This document shows, in pieces, positions 34,477 through 43,505 of a stretch of 64,000 nucleotides of DNA. Each line of letters starts with the position of its first letter. Position 1 is the stretch's first letter. Source of the stretch: Parvibaculum sp. (GTDB lineage: Bacteria > Pseudomonadota > Alphaproteobacteria > Parvibaculales > Parvibaculaceae); the NCBI GenBank assembly GCA_002694985.1, contig NZNS01000010.1, forward strand, positions 271,392 through 335,391. The letters are read 5' to 3'. Position numbers and translations under genes: made by a program. Below the pieces are notes generated by a model, which saw nothing but the letters and a program-made list of their open reading frames with translations, was not told the origin of the DNA and did not search any database.

Positions 34477-34998
34477 TCAGACCACGGCATTTTCACCGGC
34501 AAGCCCGGAGAAGTTGCCGCGAAAATAGACAAGTGGTGCCAGATCGCCTTCGACAGTGGCATTCCGCACAAGGCCCACGAGAATTTCGTGATCACCGCCG
34601 GAGAAGCAGTCTTCGAGATCGCATTCGATGGAAGCACCTACGTCGGCGATGATTGGTGCACCGCTCTGCCCATTTTCATATTCAATGCCTTCGAATTTCC
34701 CGGCACCCGCTGAGGTCGCAAAGCACGCGGCAATCTCGCGCTGTCCTTCGGAGAGAACGTTCACGGCGAAAATGCCCGCGCGCTTTATCTGCGCTAGCGT
34801 TTCGCTCTTGCGCGCAAGCGACACGAGGATGAGCGGCGGCGAAAGGGAGAGCGCGGCGAAGGCGCTGACCGTGGTGCCGACAGGCGTTCCGCCCAATGTT
34901 GTCGTCACGACGGTGACGCCGGTGACAAAGTTTCCCAGCGCACTTCGATAGGTGACGGGATCGACGGAACCCTGCTCGTATTTCGATGACTGACTCAT
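34477..34998 (-). CDS. flavin reductase domain protein (RutF/HpaC type)
   Basis: 173 residues from the ATG at 34998. The FMN-binding split-barrel fold is recognised from the start YRSALGNFVTGVTVVTT, then PVGTTVSAFAALSLSPPLILVSL and IFAVNVLSEGQ, and the end GNHE-like GGDHEILVGLVRNA. It would supply reduced FMN to the luciferase-like monooxygenase encoded four genes upstream, as RutF does for RutA. It is the last gene of the receptor-MFS-monooxygenase operon. Confidence 0.9.
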   Translation of the reverse strand: MSQSSKYEQGSVDPVTYRSALGNFVTGVTVVTTTLGGTPVGTTVSAFAALSLSPPLILVSLARKSETLAQIKRAGIFAVNVLSEGQREIAACFATSAGAGKFEGIEYENGQSGAPIIADVGASIECDLEDCFSGGDHEILVGLVRNATVEGDLAPLVYFRGNFSGLAGENAVV

Positions 34999-35028
34999 AC
35001 TCACTGTCTCACTGTTTGCGCCGACGCA

Positions 35029-36399
35029 TCAGAAAGGGTTGTCGCCATAGACCGGCTTGTAGGCAGCGTTTTCTGCCCCATCCGGCGCGCGGCCGCAGAT
35101 TGAAAGTGCGGTCAACGCGTATATCAGCGCGCTCTTGGCAAGGTCCGCCGGTGTCGGCCGCCAGCGGGGCATGCCCGTGGTGACAGCGGGAATGCGGTGC
35201 ATGTTGAAGACGTTCTGGTCGCGCCACATGCTCGAATAGACCGGGTTGGCACGTTGAAGCTTCTCGCCAAGCGTGAACTCGGTCGCGTCCGCAACGGCAG
35301 CGACGAGGGGCGCCACGTCCTGCTCATTCGCCTCGAAGCCATGACGCACGACCATGGGTTCGATGTCGAAGCCCTCGATATCGAACTGCCGCATGAGGGC
35401 GGCAAGCTCATGCTCGACATCCGCCGCCTTCTGACGCGGTGTCAGCCCCGCTTCGAGATAGATCGAGACGACTTCGGTTCCGGTGCCGAAGGAATAGGGA
35501 ATGCCGGCCTTGATGGAATCGATCTGGGTTTTCGGGATCGACACGCCACCCGCACTTTCATAGCGATGACGTTCGGGGTAGGTCATGCCCCAGTCATGCA
35601 GGGCATCGATGATCGGCCCCAGACGATAGATCGGGTTCGGATGCTTAAGCGGGTCGCCGGGATAATCGAGAATGGGCGTGAAGACACCCTGTCCGAAAAT
35701 CCGGATACGGAAAACGACATAGCCGCAGCCTTGCCAGGTGAGACCGAAGTCGCAGCCTTCGGCTGCAATTGCGTAATCCGGGGCGACACCGCCGTGGTGA
35801 AAGAGGTAATGCGCGCCTATGTCCTTGCCGAGATAGTCGACGCCCTTCCGGTCTTCGATCGGCTCCGGGCCGATCTCACCGGGGCAAGCCGTGAGGTAAA
35901 GTTTTCCCGCGAGCGGGATACCGGATTTGCGCAAGGCCTTGGCCGCGATCATGAAGCAGCTCATCGGCCCGCGATCATTCGCGATGGGATAGCCGAAGAG
36001 TTTTCCGTCTTCGAGCCAGCATTCAAGCCATTCCCGGTTCGAGAGTGTTTCGGGCCGGTATTTCGCATTGTCGAGATCGGGCTCGTAGGTCGGACTCTCG
36101 GTATCGAGATGCGCCGTAAAGAGAAGGTTCGTACCTTCCGCGCTCCCCCCATATTCGCCGATCACGTTCTGGCGTTCGGGTGTGGCGCCCGCGGTGCGCG
36201 GGTTGAAGCCTTCGCGTTGCATCCAGTCAAAGACATACTGGCTCGCTGCCGCTTCGCTTCGCGACGGGCTCGGGATATTGCCGAGTTCAAGCGCCAGTTT
36301 GCAAAGCTCGTCTTCGTCAATTGCCGCGGCAATAGCTGCGCGTTCTTCCTCGGTCACCTGGTAGGGTGCCTTCGTCTCGATGTTCAAGGGATCAGACAT
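35029..36399 (-). CDS. M20-type metallohydrolase (amidase/deacylase)
   Basis: 456 residues. The metal-site motifs of M20 enzymes are visible: LFTAHLDTE, then ANDRGPMSC, ACPGEIGPEP with the general-base Glu region, and AIAAEGCDFG. The dimerisation domain lies in the middle, and the third ligand is probably in the C-terminal part around NMHRIPAVTTGMPRW. Members cleave amide bonds of small N-acyl or carbamoyl compounds rather than proteins. The start overlaps the isochorismatase-type gene by 8 bases, so it probably acts on the product of that step. Confidence 0.82.
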   Translation of the reverse strand: MSDPLNIETKAPYQVTEEERAAIAAAIDEDELCKLALELGNIPSPSRSEAAASQYVFDWMQREGFNPRTAGATPERQNVIGEYGGSAEGTNLLFTAHLDTESPTYEPDLDNAKYRPETLSNREWLECWLEDGKLFGYPIANDRGPMSCFMIAAKALRKSGIPLAGKLYLTACPGEIGPEPIEDRKGVDYLGKDIGAHYLFHHGGVAPDYAIAAEGCDFGLTWQGCGYVVFRIRIFGQGVFTPILDYPGDPLKHPNPIYRLGPIIDALHDWGMTYPERHRYESAGGVSIPKTQIDSIKAGIPYSFGTGTEVVSIYLEAGLTPRQKAADVEHELAALMRQFDIEGFDIEPMVVRHGFEANEQDVAPLVAAVADATEFTLGEKLQRANPVYSSMWRDQNVFNMHRIPAVTTGMPRWRPTPADLAKSALIYALTALSICGRAPDGAENAAYKPVYGDNPF

Positions 36400-37066
36400 C
36401 GGCAGCGCTCCATGTATCTTCGATCTCCGCCGTGCTGCGCAGAACAGCGCAGTTCATCTCCAGGATATTGAGAGCAGAACGGTGAACATCTTCGCCATAA
36501 GCGGCGCTGGCATCGTCCGCTATAATGATGTGGTAGTCGCGGTGGAAGGCATCGGACACGGTATTGTCGATGCAGCATTCCGTCGTAAGACCGCAGACGA
36601 CAAGTGTGTCGACGCCTTTTTCCATCAGTATTTCCGCGAAGTTGGTCGCGTGGAAGGCGCTGTATTTCGGCTTCATCACGACCGTGTCACCCGGCTGCGG
36701 CAGAGGTCCGTAAAATGCGGCGCCCGGTGTTCCCGCGCGGCAGACATTGCTTTCGGACTCAGGGTCGCCATCACGGCGGCGCATCCGTTCCATCCAGACG
36801 GGTGAGTCTGTTTCTACGCTTGTTTCCAACCCGATGAAGATGACCGGCACACCAACTCCTCGCGCCGCGGTGACAAGTCGTTTCATGTTCGCGATGGCCC
36901 CGGGGACGGCACTCATGTCGACGCCATAACTCGCCATCAGACCGTCCGGCGAGGCAAAATCGACCTGCACGTCGATGACACAGAGCGCCGCACGCTTCGG
37001 GGAAATCCAGTCGGCGAGTTCACCGGGACCGCCGCTCTCGGGCTTTCTTTCGGCCATAGCTGTCAT
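36392..37066 (-). CDS. isochorismatase-family cysteine hydrolase (RutB-like)
   Basis: 224 residues. The catalytic triad is readable: Asp in CVIDVQVDFASPDG, Lys in VVMKPKYSAFHATNF and Cys in VCGLTTECCIDNTVSDAF. The family includes RutB (ureidoacrylate hydrolase), N-carbamoylsarcosine amidase and maleamate amidase (NicF), all acting on linear amides made by ring opening. It overlaps the monooxygenase stop by four bases (ATGA), as rutB follows rutA in the Rut operon. Confidence 0.9.
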   Translation of the reverse strand: MTAMAERKPESGGPGELADWISPKRAALCVIDVQVDFASPDGLMASYGVDMSAVPGAIANMKRLVTAARGVGVPVIFIGLETSVETDSPVWMERMRRRDGDPESESNVCRAGTPGAAFYGPLPQPGDTVVMKPKYSAFHATNFAEILMEKGVDTLVVCGLTTECCIDNTVSDAFHRDYHIIIADDASAAYGEDVHRSALNILEMNCAVLRSTAEIEDTWSAADV

Positions 37067-38130
37067 GCGAAATGTGCCTTGAGGCCGGGGAGCACTTCCT
37101 TGCCGAAAGTCGTCAACCCTTTCACGTAATCGGGGTAGATGGTCATGATGCCGTCAAGTTCGCAGCCTTCGATCTGTTCCTTGAGCTTTTCCAGACAGGT
37201 CGCAGGCGTCCCGGCGACGGTATGCGTCATGAAGGTTTCCTTGGCCTTCTCTCCCATGACGCTCGCACTGCCATCGGCTTCCATGCCGTAGCTGCGCATC
37301 ATTCCCTGCACGGCGCCCCAGTCGAGACCTCGCTTGTAGTAGGCAACCGTCTCTGCCGCTTCCTCATCGGTATCGCCAAAGACGATGGTGCTCATGGCGA
37401 AGACGCGTATCGTCGTGCCGTATTCGGCGGCCACACGACGCGCCAGGCGGCTGATGCGGAGCGTATCTTCCGCGGTCTTGCCGCCGATGAAGCATGCATC
37501 GGTATTCTGCACAGTGAACCGCAATCCGCGCTCCGACTGTCCCGCGCAGATCAAATAGGGCCGCGGATTCGACATGGGTTTCGGGTCGGAGACGCAATCA
37601 TTGAACTTGAAGAACTCACCGTCATAGTCGACATGGTCCTTCTCCCACATGGTCTTGACGAGCTTGGTCCACTCCTCGGCGTAGCGGTAGCGGCCATCAT
37701 GATCGAGGTCCGCAGGCCAAGCGCCCATCTGGTCGAACTCATCCTTGAAGGCGCCGGAAACAATGTTCAGACCCGCCCTGCCGCCGGAGATGTGATCCAG
37801 CGTCGTAATCATCTTCGCGACCACGGCGGGATTCTGCAGCAGCGTATGAACGGTGGCGATGATGCGCGCGTTCTTCGTCGCTTCGGCGATGCCCGCCATC
37901 ATGGTCAAGGATTCAAGCGAGGTCCCCCAATGCCCGGTTTCGCCGCCAAAGCCGCGCCACTTCATCATCGACATGATGAAATCGAGGCCGATCTCGTCGG
38001 CGATCATCGCTGCCTCGCGGTTCTGCTTGTAGGACGCATCAAGCGGCGGCGTGTTCTTCGAGATAATCCATCCGCCATTGGCGATGGGCAGGAAGACGCC
38101 GAATTCTTTCTTTCCGGTGGAAGAAGACAT
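37063..38130 (-). CDS. luciferase-like flavin monooxygenase, RutA type
   Basis: 355 residues of the FMN-dependent luciferase-like family. Clear resemblance to pyrimidine monooxygenase RutA runs through the chain: GVFLPIANGGWIIS at the N-terminus, DFIMSMMKWRGFGGETGHWG, LDHISGGRAGLNIVSG, the NDCVSDPKPMSNPRPYLICAGQS segment, and DYVKGLTTFGKEVLP at the end. RutA opens the uracil ring between N3 and C4 using reduced FMN and O2. Here the true substrate is unknown; it may be another N-heterocycle or cyclic amide. Reduced flavin would come from the RutF-like protein at 34477. Confidence 0.9.
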   Translation of the reverse strand: MSSSTGKKEFGVFLPIANGGWIISKNTPPLDASYKQNREAAMIADEIGLDFIMSMMKWRGFGGETGHWGTSLESLTMMAGIAEATKNARIIATVHTLLQNPAVVAKMITTLDHISGGRAGLNIVSGAFKDEFDQMGAWPADLDHDGRYRYAEEWTKLVKTMWEKDHVDYDGEFFKFNDCVSDPKPMSNPRPYLICAGQSERGLRFTVQNTDACFIGGKTAEDTLRISRLARRVAAEYGTTIRVFAMSTIVFGDTDEEAAETVAYYKRGLDWGAVQGMMRSYGMEADGSASVMGEKAKETFMTHTVAGTPATCLEKLKEQIEGCELDGIMTIYPDYVKGLTTFGKEVLPGLKAHFA

Positions 38131-38176
38131 TTTTTCAACCTCGTATTAAACCAGTAATCTGTTTCGTACCGCCGCG

Positions 38177-39514
38177 TCAGACGCCGAGCTTGGCGGGCTC
38201 GCCTTCCATCGCATGCTCCATGTCACCTGCCTGGGCGAGCGCTGCTGCGGTCATCACCGCTTCTTCTTCCCGTTCTTCTTCGTCGGAGATTTGCATGGGT
38301 GGGCGCATGAAGAAGACGGCGACCATCACCACCAAAGGCACCAGCGCGTAGAGAAAGAAAGCCCAAATGAACGTGCCCGTCATATCTCGCAGATAGCCAC
38401 CGAGGAAGGGACCGAAGGAAGCGAGCGTCGCCGCCACATTCATGAAGGAGAAGAGTTCGAGATAGGCATTGCGGCCGAAATAATTCATCAGCAGCACGCT
38501 CGTCGCGAGGAAGGTAGTGCCGTAGCCGATACCGATGCCGACCGCATAAACGATGAGAGCCAGCCAGTTGGTTCCAACGCCCAAGCCAATCATGCCTACG
38601 ACAAGAAGTGCAAGCGACACCATCAGCAGGTGTTTCGGATCGATATATTCACCGATGAAGCCACTGACGGCGCGCGATGCCGCATTGAGGAACGCCTCGA
38701 AGCTGAGCAGACCGGCGGCTACCGCCATGCCGACACCGATCTCGGTCAGGTGGCCGACAGAAAGGCTGTTGACCGTGATGCCGCAAAGCAGAAACGAAAT
38801 ATAGCCCGCCGCGATTATGTAGAACTGCGGTGTACGGAGGGCCTGCATCGCAGTCCATTTTTGCCGCGTGATGTAGACGCCGGAAGCGGACTCATCGACG
38901 GCTGCATTCGCGATATCGTCGGCGCGCTGGTCTTCCGCCTCGCCTTCACGCAGAAAGGCGGCGGTCAGCACACCGGACGCCGCCATCAGAATGGCGATGA
39001 TCATCCAGTGCATCCGCCATTCTTCCCAGATGCCGACGGCCGCGAAGTAAACGAGCGGACCGGCAATACCGCCGACGCCGCCGATTGTGAAATAGATGCC
39101 GAAAGCCATGGACTGCTTCTTGAAGCAGCGGGCGATCATGTAGGTGCCGGGAACCGTCGCGACGAAAGAGAAACCTGTGCCTGCGAGCAGCATGGCAATG
39201 AAATAAGTGGGAACATCCTGCACGACGTAAAGGAGCATGAAGCCCGCAACGAGGATGGCCGTACCGAACAGAACAGTCGCGCGGACACCAAACTTGCGGA
39301 TCATGTAAGCGGGCGGATAGCTCGACAGGCCGCAGGAGACGCCAAGAAGGGTGAAACCCAGACCGGCTGCCGTCCAATCCCAACCGAGTTCGCTCACCAT
39401 GTCGGGGAGCACGACGCCAAGGGACGTGAAAGTGCCGGCTGTCACAAGAAAAAACAGGACGCTGAAGGACAGCAAGACGAACCACGGATATACAAACTCT
39501 TTTGTGTCGTTCAT
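38177..39514 (-). CDS. MFS transporter, OFA/monocarboxylate-like
   Basis: 445 residues with 12 membrane helices; the ATG at 39514 has a GGAGG site 7 bases upstream. The segment PDMVSELGWDWTAAGLGFTLLGVSCGLSSYPPAYMIRKFG is typical of the monocarboxylate/OFA branch of the major facilitator family, and the central loop is acidic. It presumably moves the pathway substrate across the inner membrane after the TonB receptor encoded next door has taken it through the outer membrane. Substrate not predictable. Confidence 0.87.
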   Translation of the reverse strand: MNDTKEFVYPWFVLLSFSVLFFLVTAGTFTSLGVVLPDMVSELGWDWTAAGLGFTLLGVSCGLSSYPPAYMIRKFGVRATVLFGTAILVAGFMLLYVVQDVPTYFIAMLLAGTGFSFVATVPGTYMIARCFKKQSMAFGIYFTIGGVGGIAGPLVYFAAVGIWEEWRMHWMIIAILMAASGVLTAAFLREGEAEDQRADDIANAAVDESASGVYITRQKWTAMQALRTPQFYIIAAGYISFLLCGITVNSLSVGHLTEIGVGMAVAAGLLSFEAFLNAASRAVSGFIGEYIDPKHLLMVSLALLVVGMIGLGVGTNWLALIVYAVGIGIGYGTTFLATSVLLMNYFGRNAYLELFSFMNVAATLASFGPFLGGYLRDMTGTFIWAFFLYALVPLVVMVAVFFMRPPMQISDEEEREEEAVMTAAALAQAGDMEHAMEGEPAKLGV

Positions 39515-39567
39515 CTGCTGGCCTCCAGCCATCATGTACTCGGGTTACGCGGTCGTAGCTTCGATAC

Positions 39568-42042
39568 TCAGAAGCGGTAGGTTGCCGTCAGTCTCCATTC
39601 GCGGCCCTTGCCGGGCAGCACGGCGACGTCGCCATAGAGATCCTGAAGCGGGGTGAAGTATTCTTCGTCGAGAAGGTTGTCGATGTTGAGTGCGAGCTTC
39701 CAGCTATTGAAGTCCGCATAGGCCGACGCCTGGACGACGAAGTAGTCGGGATATTTCACAGGATCAGCGGCAAGCCCAGCCGTCTCGGAGACATAGCGCA
39801 CGCCCCATGTCGTGCCGGCGTGACCCCATGCGTACTGATCGGACGTATAGGTACCGAAGAGGCTCAAAACCCTTTCAGGAATACGGCGGTCTTCGATCTC
39901 GCCTGCGTAGTAGCTGTTTCCGGTGATGCCAGCGATACCGCTGAAGGAATAGCCGACAAGTGCCGCACCGTAGTAGTCCTCCGGGTTGTAGCCAAAGGTC
40001 TCCGGCGTGAAGTAGTAGAAGGCATCGTAGCTGCCGAGGAACTTGGTCTTCTGCGCGTTACCGGCAAAGGTGAAGCTCAGGTTCTTCGTTGCGAGATAAC
40101 GCAGCTCGAGTTCAACGCCCTCGCCTTCCGTTTCGTCAACATTACCGCTGACATTGTCGAGGACCGTGCGGTGCTGACGATAGACGGAGAGTGCGCCGGT
40201 GAGAACACCATCGAATGCTTCAAGCTTGACGCCGGCTTCGAGCAGGTCGCCCTCCGACAGATAGGAGCCGTTGGCAATGTTGCTAGTGGAAATATCGCCA
40301 GCCTGGCCGAATTCCAGCGCGACGGTTTCGGCATAGGTCAGGTAGGGACGAACGCCATAGGGGCTCTTGTACATGATCATGCCGCTATAGGTGAAAGCGT
40401 CGCTATCGTCGCTCTGTGAACCACCGGCACAGAAGCAGAGCGCACCGCGCTCTTCCGAGTCCACACTATAGACGTCGTACCGGCCCGTACCGGTAATCAA
40501 CAGGGTGTCGGCAATGTCGATATCCATCATCGCGAAGATGCCGATATCGTTCCACTTCGACTTGGTGTCGATGTCCCAGGTGTAGCCGGAGCCCGGAATG
40601 AAGGGCGAGCCGAGTGTATCGGTCGGCGTCGGTCCATTTGAGATGTCGCGGCGATCGAGCGCGATACCGCCGTAGTTGAATGACTCTTTTTTCGTCGCGT
40701 CGTAGAAGCGGTTGCTCACGCCGACATTGAAGGCGGCTGTGACCGGCTCGTCAGGCACCTTCACGTCGAAGTTGTAGCTGACGCGGCCTTCGATCGTGTA
40801 AGCATCATAGTCCGCCGGAAAACCGTAGCTGACGAAGCGCTCGTTATCGAGCGAGTCATAGAAGAGCTGGAACTTGAGTTCCGACCCGTTCGCGAACCCC
40901 TTTATAAGATCGGCATAGAGCGTCACCGTCGTCGTGTCGGAGAAATCGAGATCGCTCGTATAGACATCGCGCGGGCTCAAGGTGGTCGTGCCAACGCCGG
41001 TGTCGAGTTGACGATAGACAAGGGGAACATCGCAACCACCGAAGCATTCCGGCGCGCCCGTAAAGCCGCCCGGCGGCAATTCACCGGCATCGATATAGCC
41101 ATTGCCATTTGCGTCGATCAGGCCCGAATTCGTTCCGGTGGTGTAGGTGCCATTGTCGATCAAATTCTGGGTGACGCGGTTCCAGCCGGGTGTCTGCACA
41201 TAGCCTTCAGACTGGTAGAACATGAGCCCGCCGCCATAGGTCCAGCCGTCCAGCGTTTCGAACTGAGCGGTACTCTGCAGCAACTGATGTTCGGGCTCGA
41301 TACCCCGATAGAAGCTCTCGGAATCCTCAAGCTCGCCATAGATGTAAACGCCGCCGGCCGTATCGCCGAAGTTGAGCGGTATTCCGGTCTCGAAGGTGCC
41401 GTTCTTTTTCTCATAAGAACCGATTGTGCCGGTCACCTCACCCGAGATGTCCGTCATGTAGCCTGCTTCTTCGCTGATCTTCGCCGTCTTCGGCTCAAGA
41501 TTCATGAGACCGCCGACCTTGCCGGGGCCGAAATTGGCCGTCGGCGGGCCACGCAGGATGTCGATGCGCGAGGCGGCGCCGATCGGTGTCTGGTAGGTAC
41601 CGCGGTTTTCGATACGCTTGAAACCATGGAAGTAGGTTTCGGCAAGCAAGCCGCGGACATTGAGCGCGCCTTCAACGCCATAGAACGACGCCGTGAAGGT
41701 ACCCGGCGAGACAGCGGCGAGATCGTCGACGGTGGTCACGCCATAAGCGTCGAGTGTTTCGTCGCTGACAAAGGTCGCCGACCGCGGCGTTTCGAGAAGC
41801 GGCTTTTTCATGCCGAACAACAGATCGCTCGGCTGCTGCTCCAGCAGACCGGCCCTGTCTCGCTCGGAGATAACTGTCATCTCCTTGACCTCGCCGGAGA
41901 TTTCGACCGGCGCGGTCTCCATTACAGGAATGTCTTCGTCGACGACCTCCTGCGCCTGCGTGCCCGACGGCACGATCAGGGCAGCGACCATGGCCAACAG
42001 GGCCAGATGTGAGGTGGTAGCGAGGTAATGTGATTTGCTCAT
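39568..42042 (-). CDS. TonB-dependent receptor of the catabolic island
   Basis: 824 residues from the ATG at 42042. A signal peptide ends near SGTQAQE. The plug contains VTTVDDLAAVSPGTFTASFYG, ALNVRGLLAETYFHGFKR and RIDILRGPPTANFGPGKVGGLMN; the barrel ends EWRLTATYRF. It is the first gene of the operon that continues with the MFS transporter and Rut-like enzymes. This context argues for uptake of a carbon or nitrogen source rather than a siderophore. It is distinct from the BtuB-like receptor at 29177. Confidence 0.9.
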   Translation of the reverse strand: MSKSHYLATTSHLALLAMVAALIVPSGTQAQEVVDEDIPVMETAPVEISGEVKEMTVISERDRAGLLEQQPSDLLFGMKKPLLETPRSATFVSDETLDAYGVTTVDDLAAVSPGTFTASFYGVEGALNVRGLLAETYFHGFKRIENRGTYQTPIGAASRIDILRGPPTANFGPGKVGGLMNLEPKTAKISEEAGYMTDISGEVTGTIGSYEKKNGTFETGIPLNFGDTAGGVYIYGELEDSESFYRGIEPEHQLLQSTAQFETLDGWTYGGGLMFYQSEGYVQTPGWNRVTQNLIDNGTYTTGTNSGLIDANGNGYIDAGELPPGGFTGAPECFGGCDVPLVYRQLDTGVGTTTLSPRDVYTSDLDFSDTTTVTLYADLIKGFANGSELKFQLFYDSLDNERFVSYGFPADYDAYTIEGRVSYNFDVKVPDEPVTAAFNVGVSNRFYDATKKESFNYGGIALDRRDISNGPTPTDTLGSPFIPGSGYTWDIDTKSKWNDIGIFAMMDIDIADTLLITGTGRYDVYSVDSEERGALCFCAGGSQSDDSDAFTYSGMIMYKSPYGVRPYLTYAETVALEFGQAGDISTSNIANGSYLSEGDLLEAGVKLEAFDGVLTGALSVYRQHRTVLDNVSGNVDETEGEGVELELRYLATKNLSFTFAGNAQKTKFLGSYDAFYYFTPETFGYNPEDYYGAALVGYSFSGIAGITGNSYYAGEIEDRRIPERVLSLFGTYTSDQYAWGHAGTTWGVRYVSETAGLAADPVKYPDYFVVQASAYADFNSWKLALNIDNLLDEEYFTPLQDLYGDVAVLPGKGREWRLTATYRF

Positions 42043-42615
42043 ACGTGACGCCCCCAATCGCAATACAAGGAAGAGCAATTTTCTTCGCAGATGCGGCATA
42101 GAACGCAAGGCATGTGCCAGATTCACATGGTGCTGATTTTTCTACGTTTTTTTAGATTTTCTCAGAAGCAAGCGTTGTGTCTGACAAAAAATCATCATGC
42201 ATCGCAGCAGAAATCAGGCCTCGTGCATCCGTTCGCGGCAGCTACCGGGGCGATGGGGGAATTTGGTCAAGTATCCGTTCGCCTTTACGCCGCCGGACAA
42301 GTTCTCCAGGAGCGGTGCGCGGCTCATCAGCAGGCAAATCGCCTACCGGTAGAGGTGTGTTACCTCCATGAATGATGATTTCACCAAGGCATCGAGCACT
42401 CGGCAGAGTGCAGAAAAGCGGCGAAAAGAATGCTGCTGCCCTCTTCGTTCGCGTCTCGGGCGTCACCGTTCACAAGAATGATGAAATCTTGGTCACACCG
42501 CCATGCGCGCCCCAAAGGCGCAAAAACCACCCAACTCATAGGGCGCGTGCAAGCAAGACCGTCAAGAGTATGTGGCCGTAAGGTCCGGTAACATCCGGTA
42601 CAAAATGGCGTGATA
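42043..42615. other. 573-base divergent intergenic region
   Basis: Lies between the divergent TonB receptor and TauD-type genes and must hold both promoters. There is an AT-rich pocket at about 42130-42200 with a T-run near 42140-42160. No ORF has a recognisable domain, and no riboswitch core was found. A 10-base-spaced direct repeat lies near its right end. Confidence 0.6.
42584..42600 (+). repeat. direct repeat TCCGGTA, helical spacing
   Basis: TCCGGTA occurs at 42584-42590 and 42594-42600, exactly 10 bases apart, ending 15 bases before the TauD ATG. One-turn spacing is what a regulator with tandem DNA-binding units, such as an AraC-family protein, would read. An AraC-type regulator is encoded at 49766. 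Confidence 0.4.
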
Positions 42616-43470
42616 ATGACGACCGATCTTGAACTGCGTACCCGGCCGCTGATGCCGGGCTTCGGTGTCGAAATCTTCGACGTTGACCTGAAGACCGCCG
42701 GCAGCGATGCACGCCGGAAAGTCGTCAAGCTGTTTCATGCGAACGGCGCGATTTTGTTGCGCGGTCAGGATCTGGCCCCAGACGAACTCATGTCTTTCAT
42801 CGAACTCTTCGGCGACGCCGAAGATCACACCCAGACGCAGTTCACCCTGCCGGGCTATCCGAAAATCTTCCTGCTTTCAAACAAGGTCGTCGACGGCAAG
42901 CCGATCGGTGCACATAATGACGGTGTCGGATGGCACACCGACTATTCCTACAAGGAAGAGCCGGTCATGTGCACCATGCTCTACGCCGTCGAGGTGCCCG
43001 ACGAAGGCAGCGACACGCTGCTCGCCGATCTCTGCGCTGCATATGATTCACTGACTGCAGAACAGAAGGCAAAGCTCGATGACCTCGTTCTTCATCACAG
43101 CTATCAGCACCTGATGTCCACCCGGCAGTTTGGCCGCATGGAAATCAGCGATGAACTGAAAGCAGCCAACCCGGATGTCTTTCATCCACTGATCCGCACC
43201 CACCCCGCCGACGGACGAAAGGCGCTCTGGGTCAGTACGGGCACGGTGAAAGGCATTGTCGGCATGCCCGACGAGGAAGCTCATACGCTCATCGAAGAGC
43301 TTGTCGAGTTTGTCACCAGTGAGAAATTCGTCCACCGTCACAAATGGCAGGCTGGCGACATTCTCATGTGGGACAATCGCTGTACGCTGCATACCGGAAC
43401 CGTGTTTGACGACACGAAATATGTCCGGCTGATGCACCGCCTCTGGGTCAAGGGCGACAAACCCTTCTGA
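42616..43470 (+). CDS. TauD/TfdA-type Fe(II)/2-oxoglutarate dioxygenase (first)
   Basis: 284 residues from the ATG at 42616; a GTG six bases earlier is possible. The iron triad is His107-x-Asp109 (GWHTDYSY) and a distal His near 259 (TLHTGTVFDD), with the 2-oxoglutarate Arg in YVRLMHRLWVKG. Family members hydroxylate next to sulfonate, ether or amine groups, which often triggers bond cleavage. It is divergent from the TonB receptor and followed by an SDR gene 35 bases later. Confidence 0.9.
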   Translation: MTTDLELRTRPLMPGFGVEIFDVDLKTAGSDARRKVVKLFHANGAILLRGQDLAPDELMSFIELFGDAEDHTQTQFTLPGYPKIFLLSNKVVDGKPIGAHNDGVGWHTDYSYKEEPVMCTMLYAVEVPDEGSDTLLADLCAAYDSLTAEQKAKLDDLVLHHSYQHLMSTRQFGRMEISDELKAANPDVFHPLIRTHPADGRKALWVSTGTVKGIVGMPDEEAHTLIEELVEFVTSEKFVHRHKWQAGDILMWDNRCTLHTGTVFDDTKYVRLMHRLWVKGDKPF

Positions 43471-43505
43471 CACCTGCCGCGACATCAAAAACGGAGAATA
43501 AAGCC

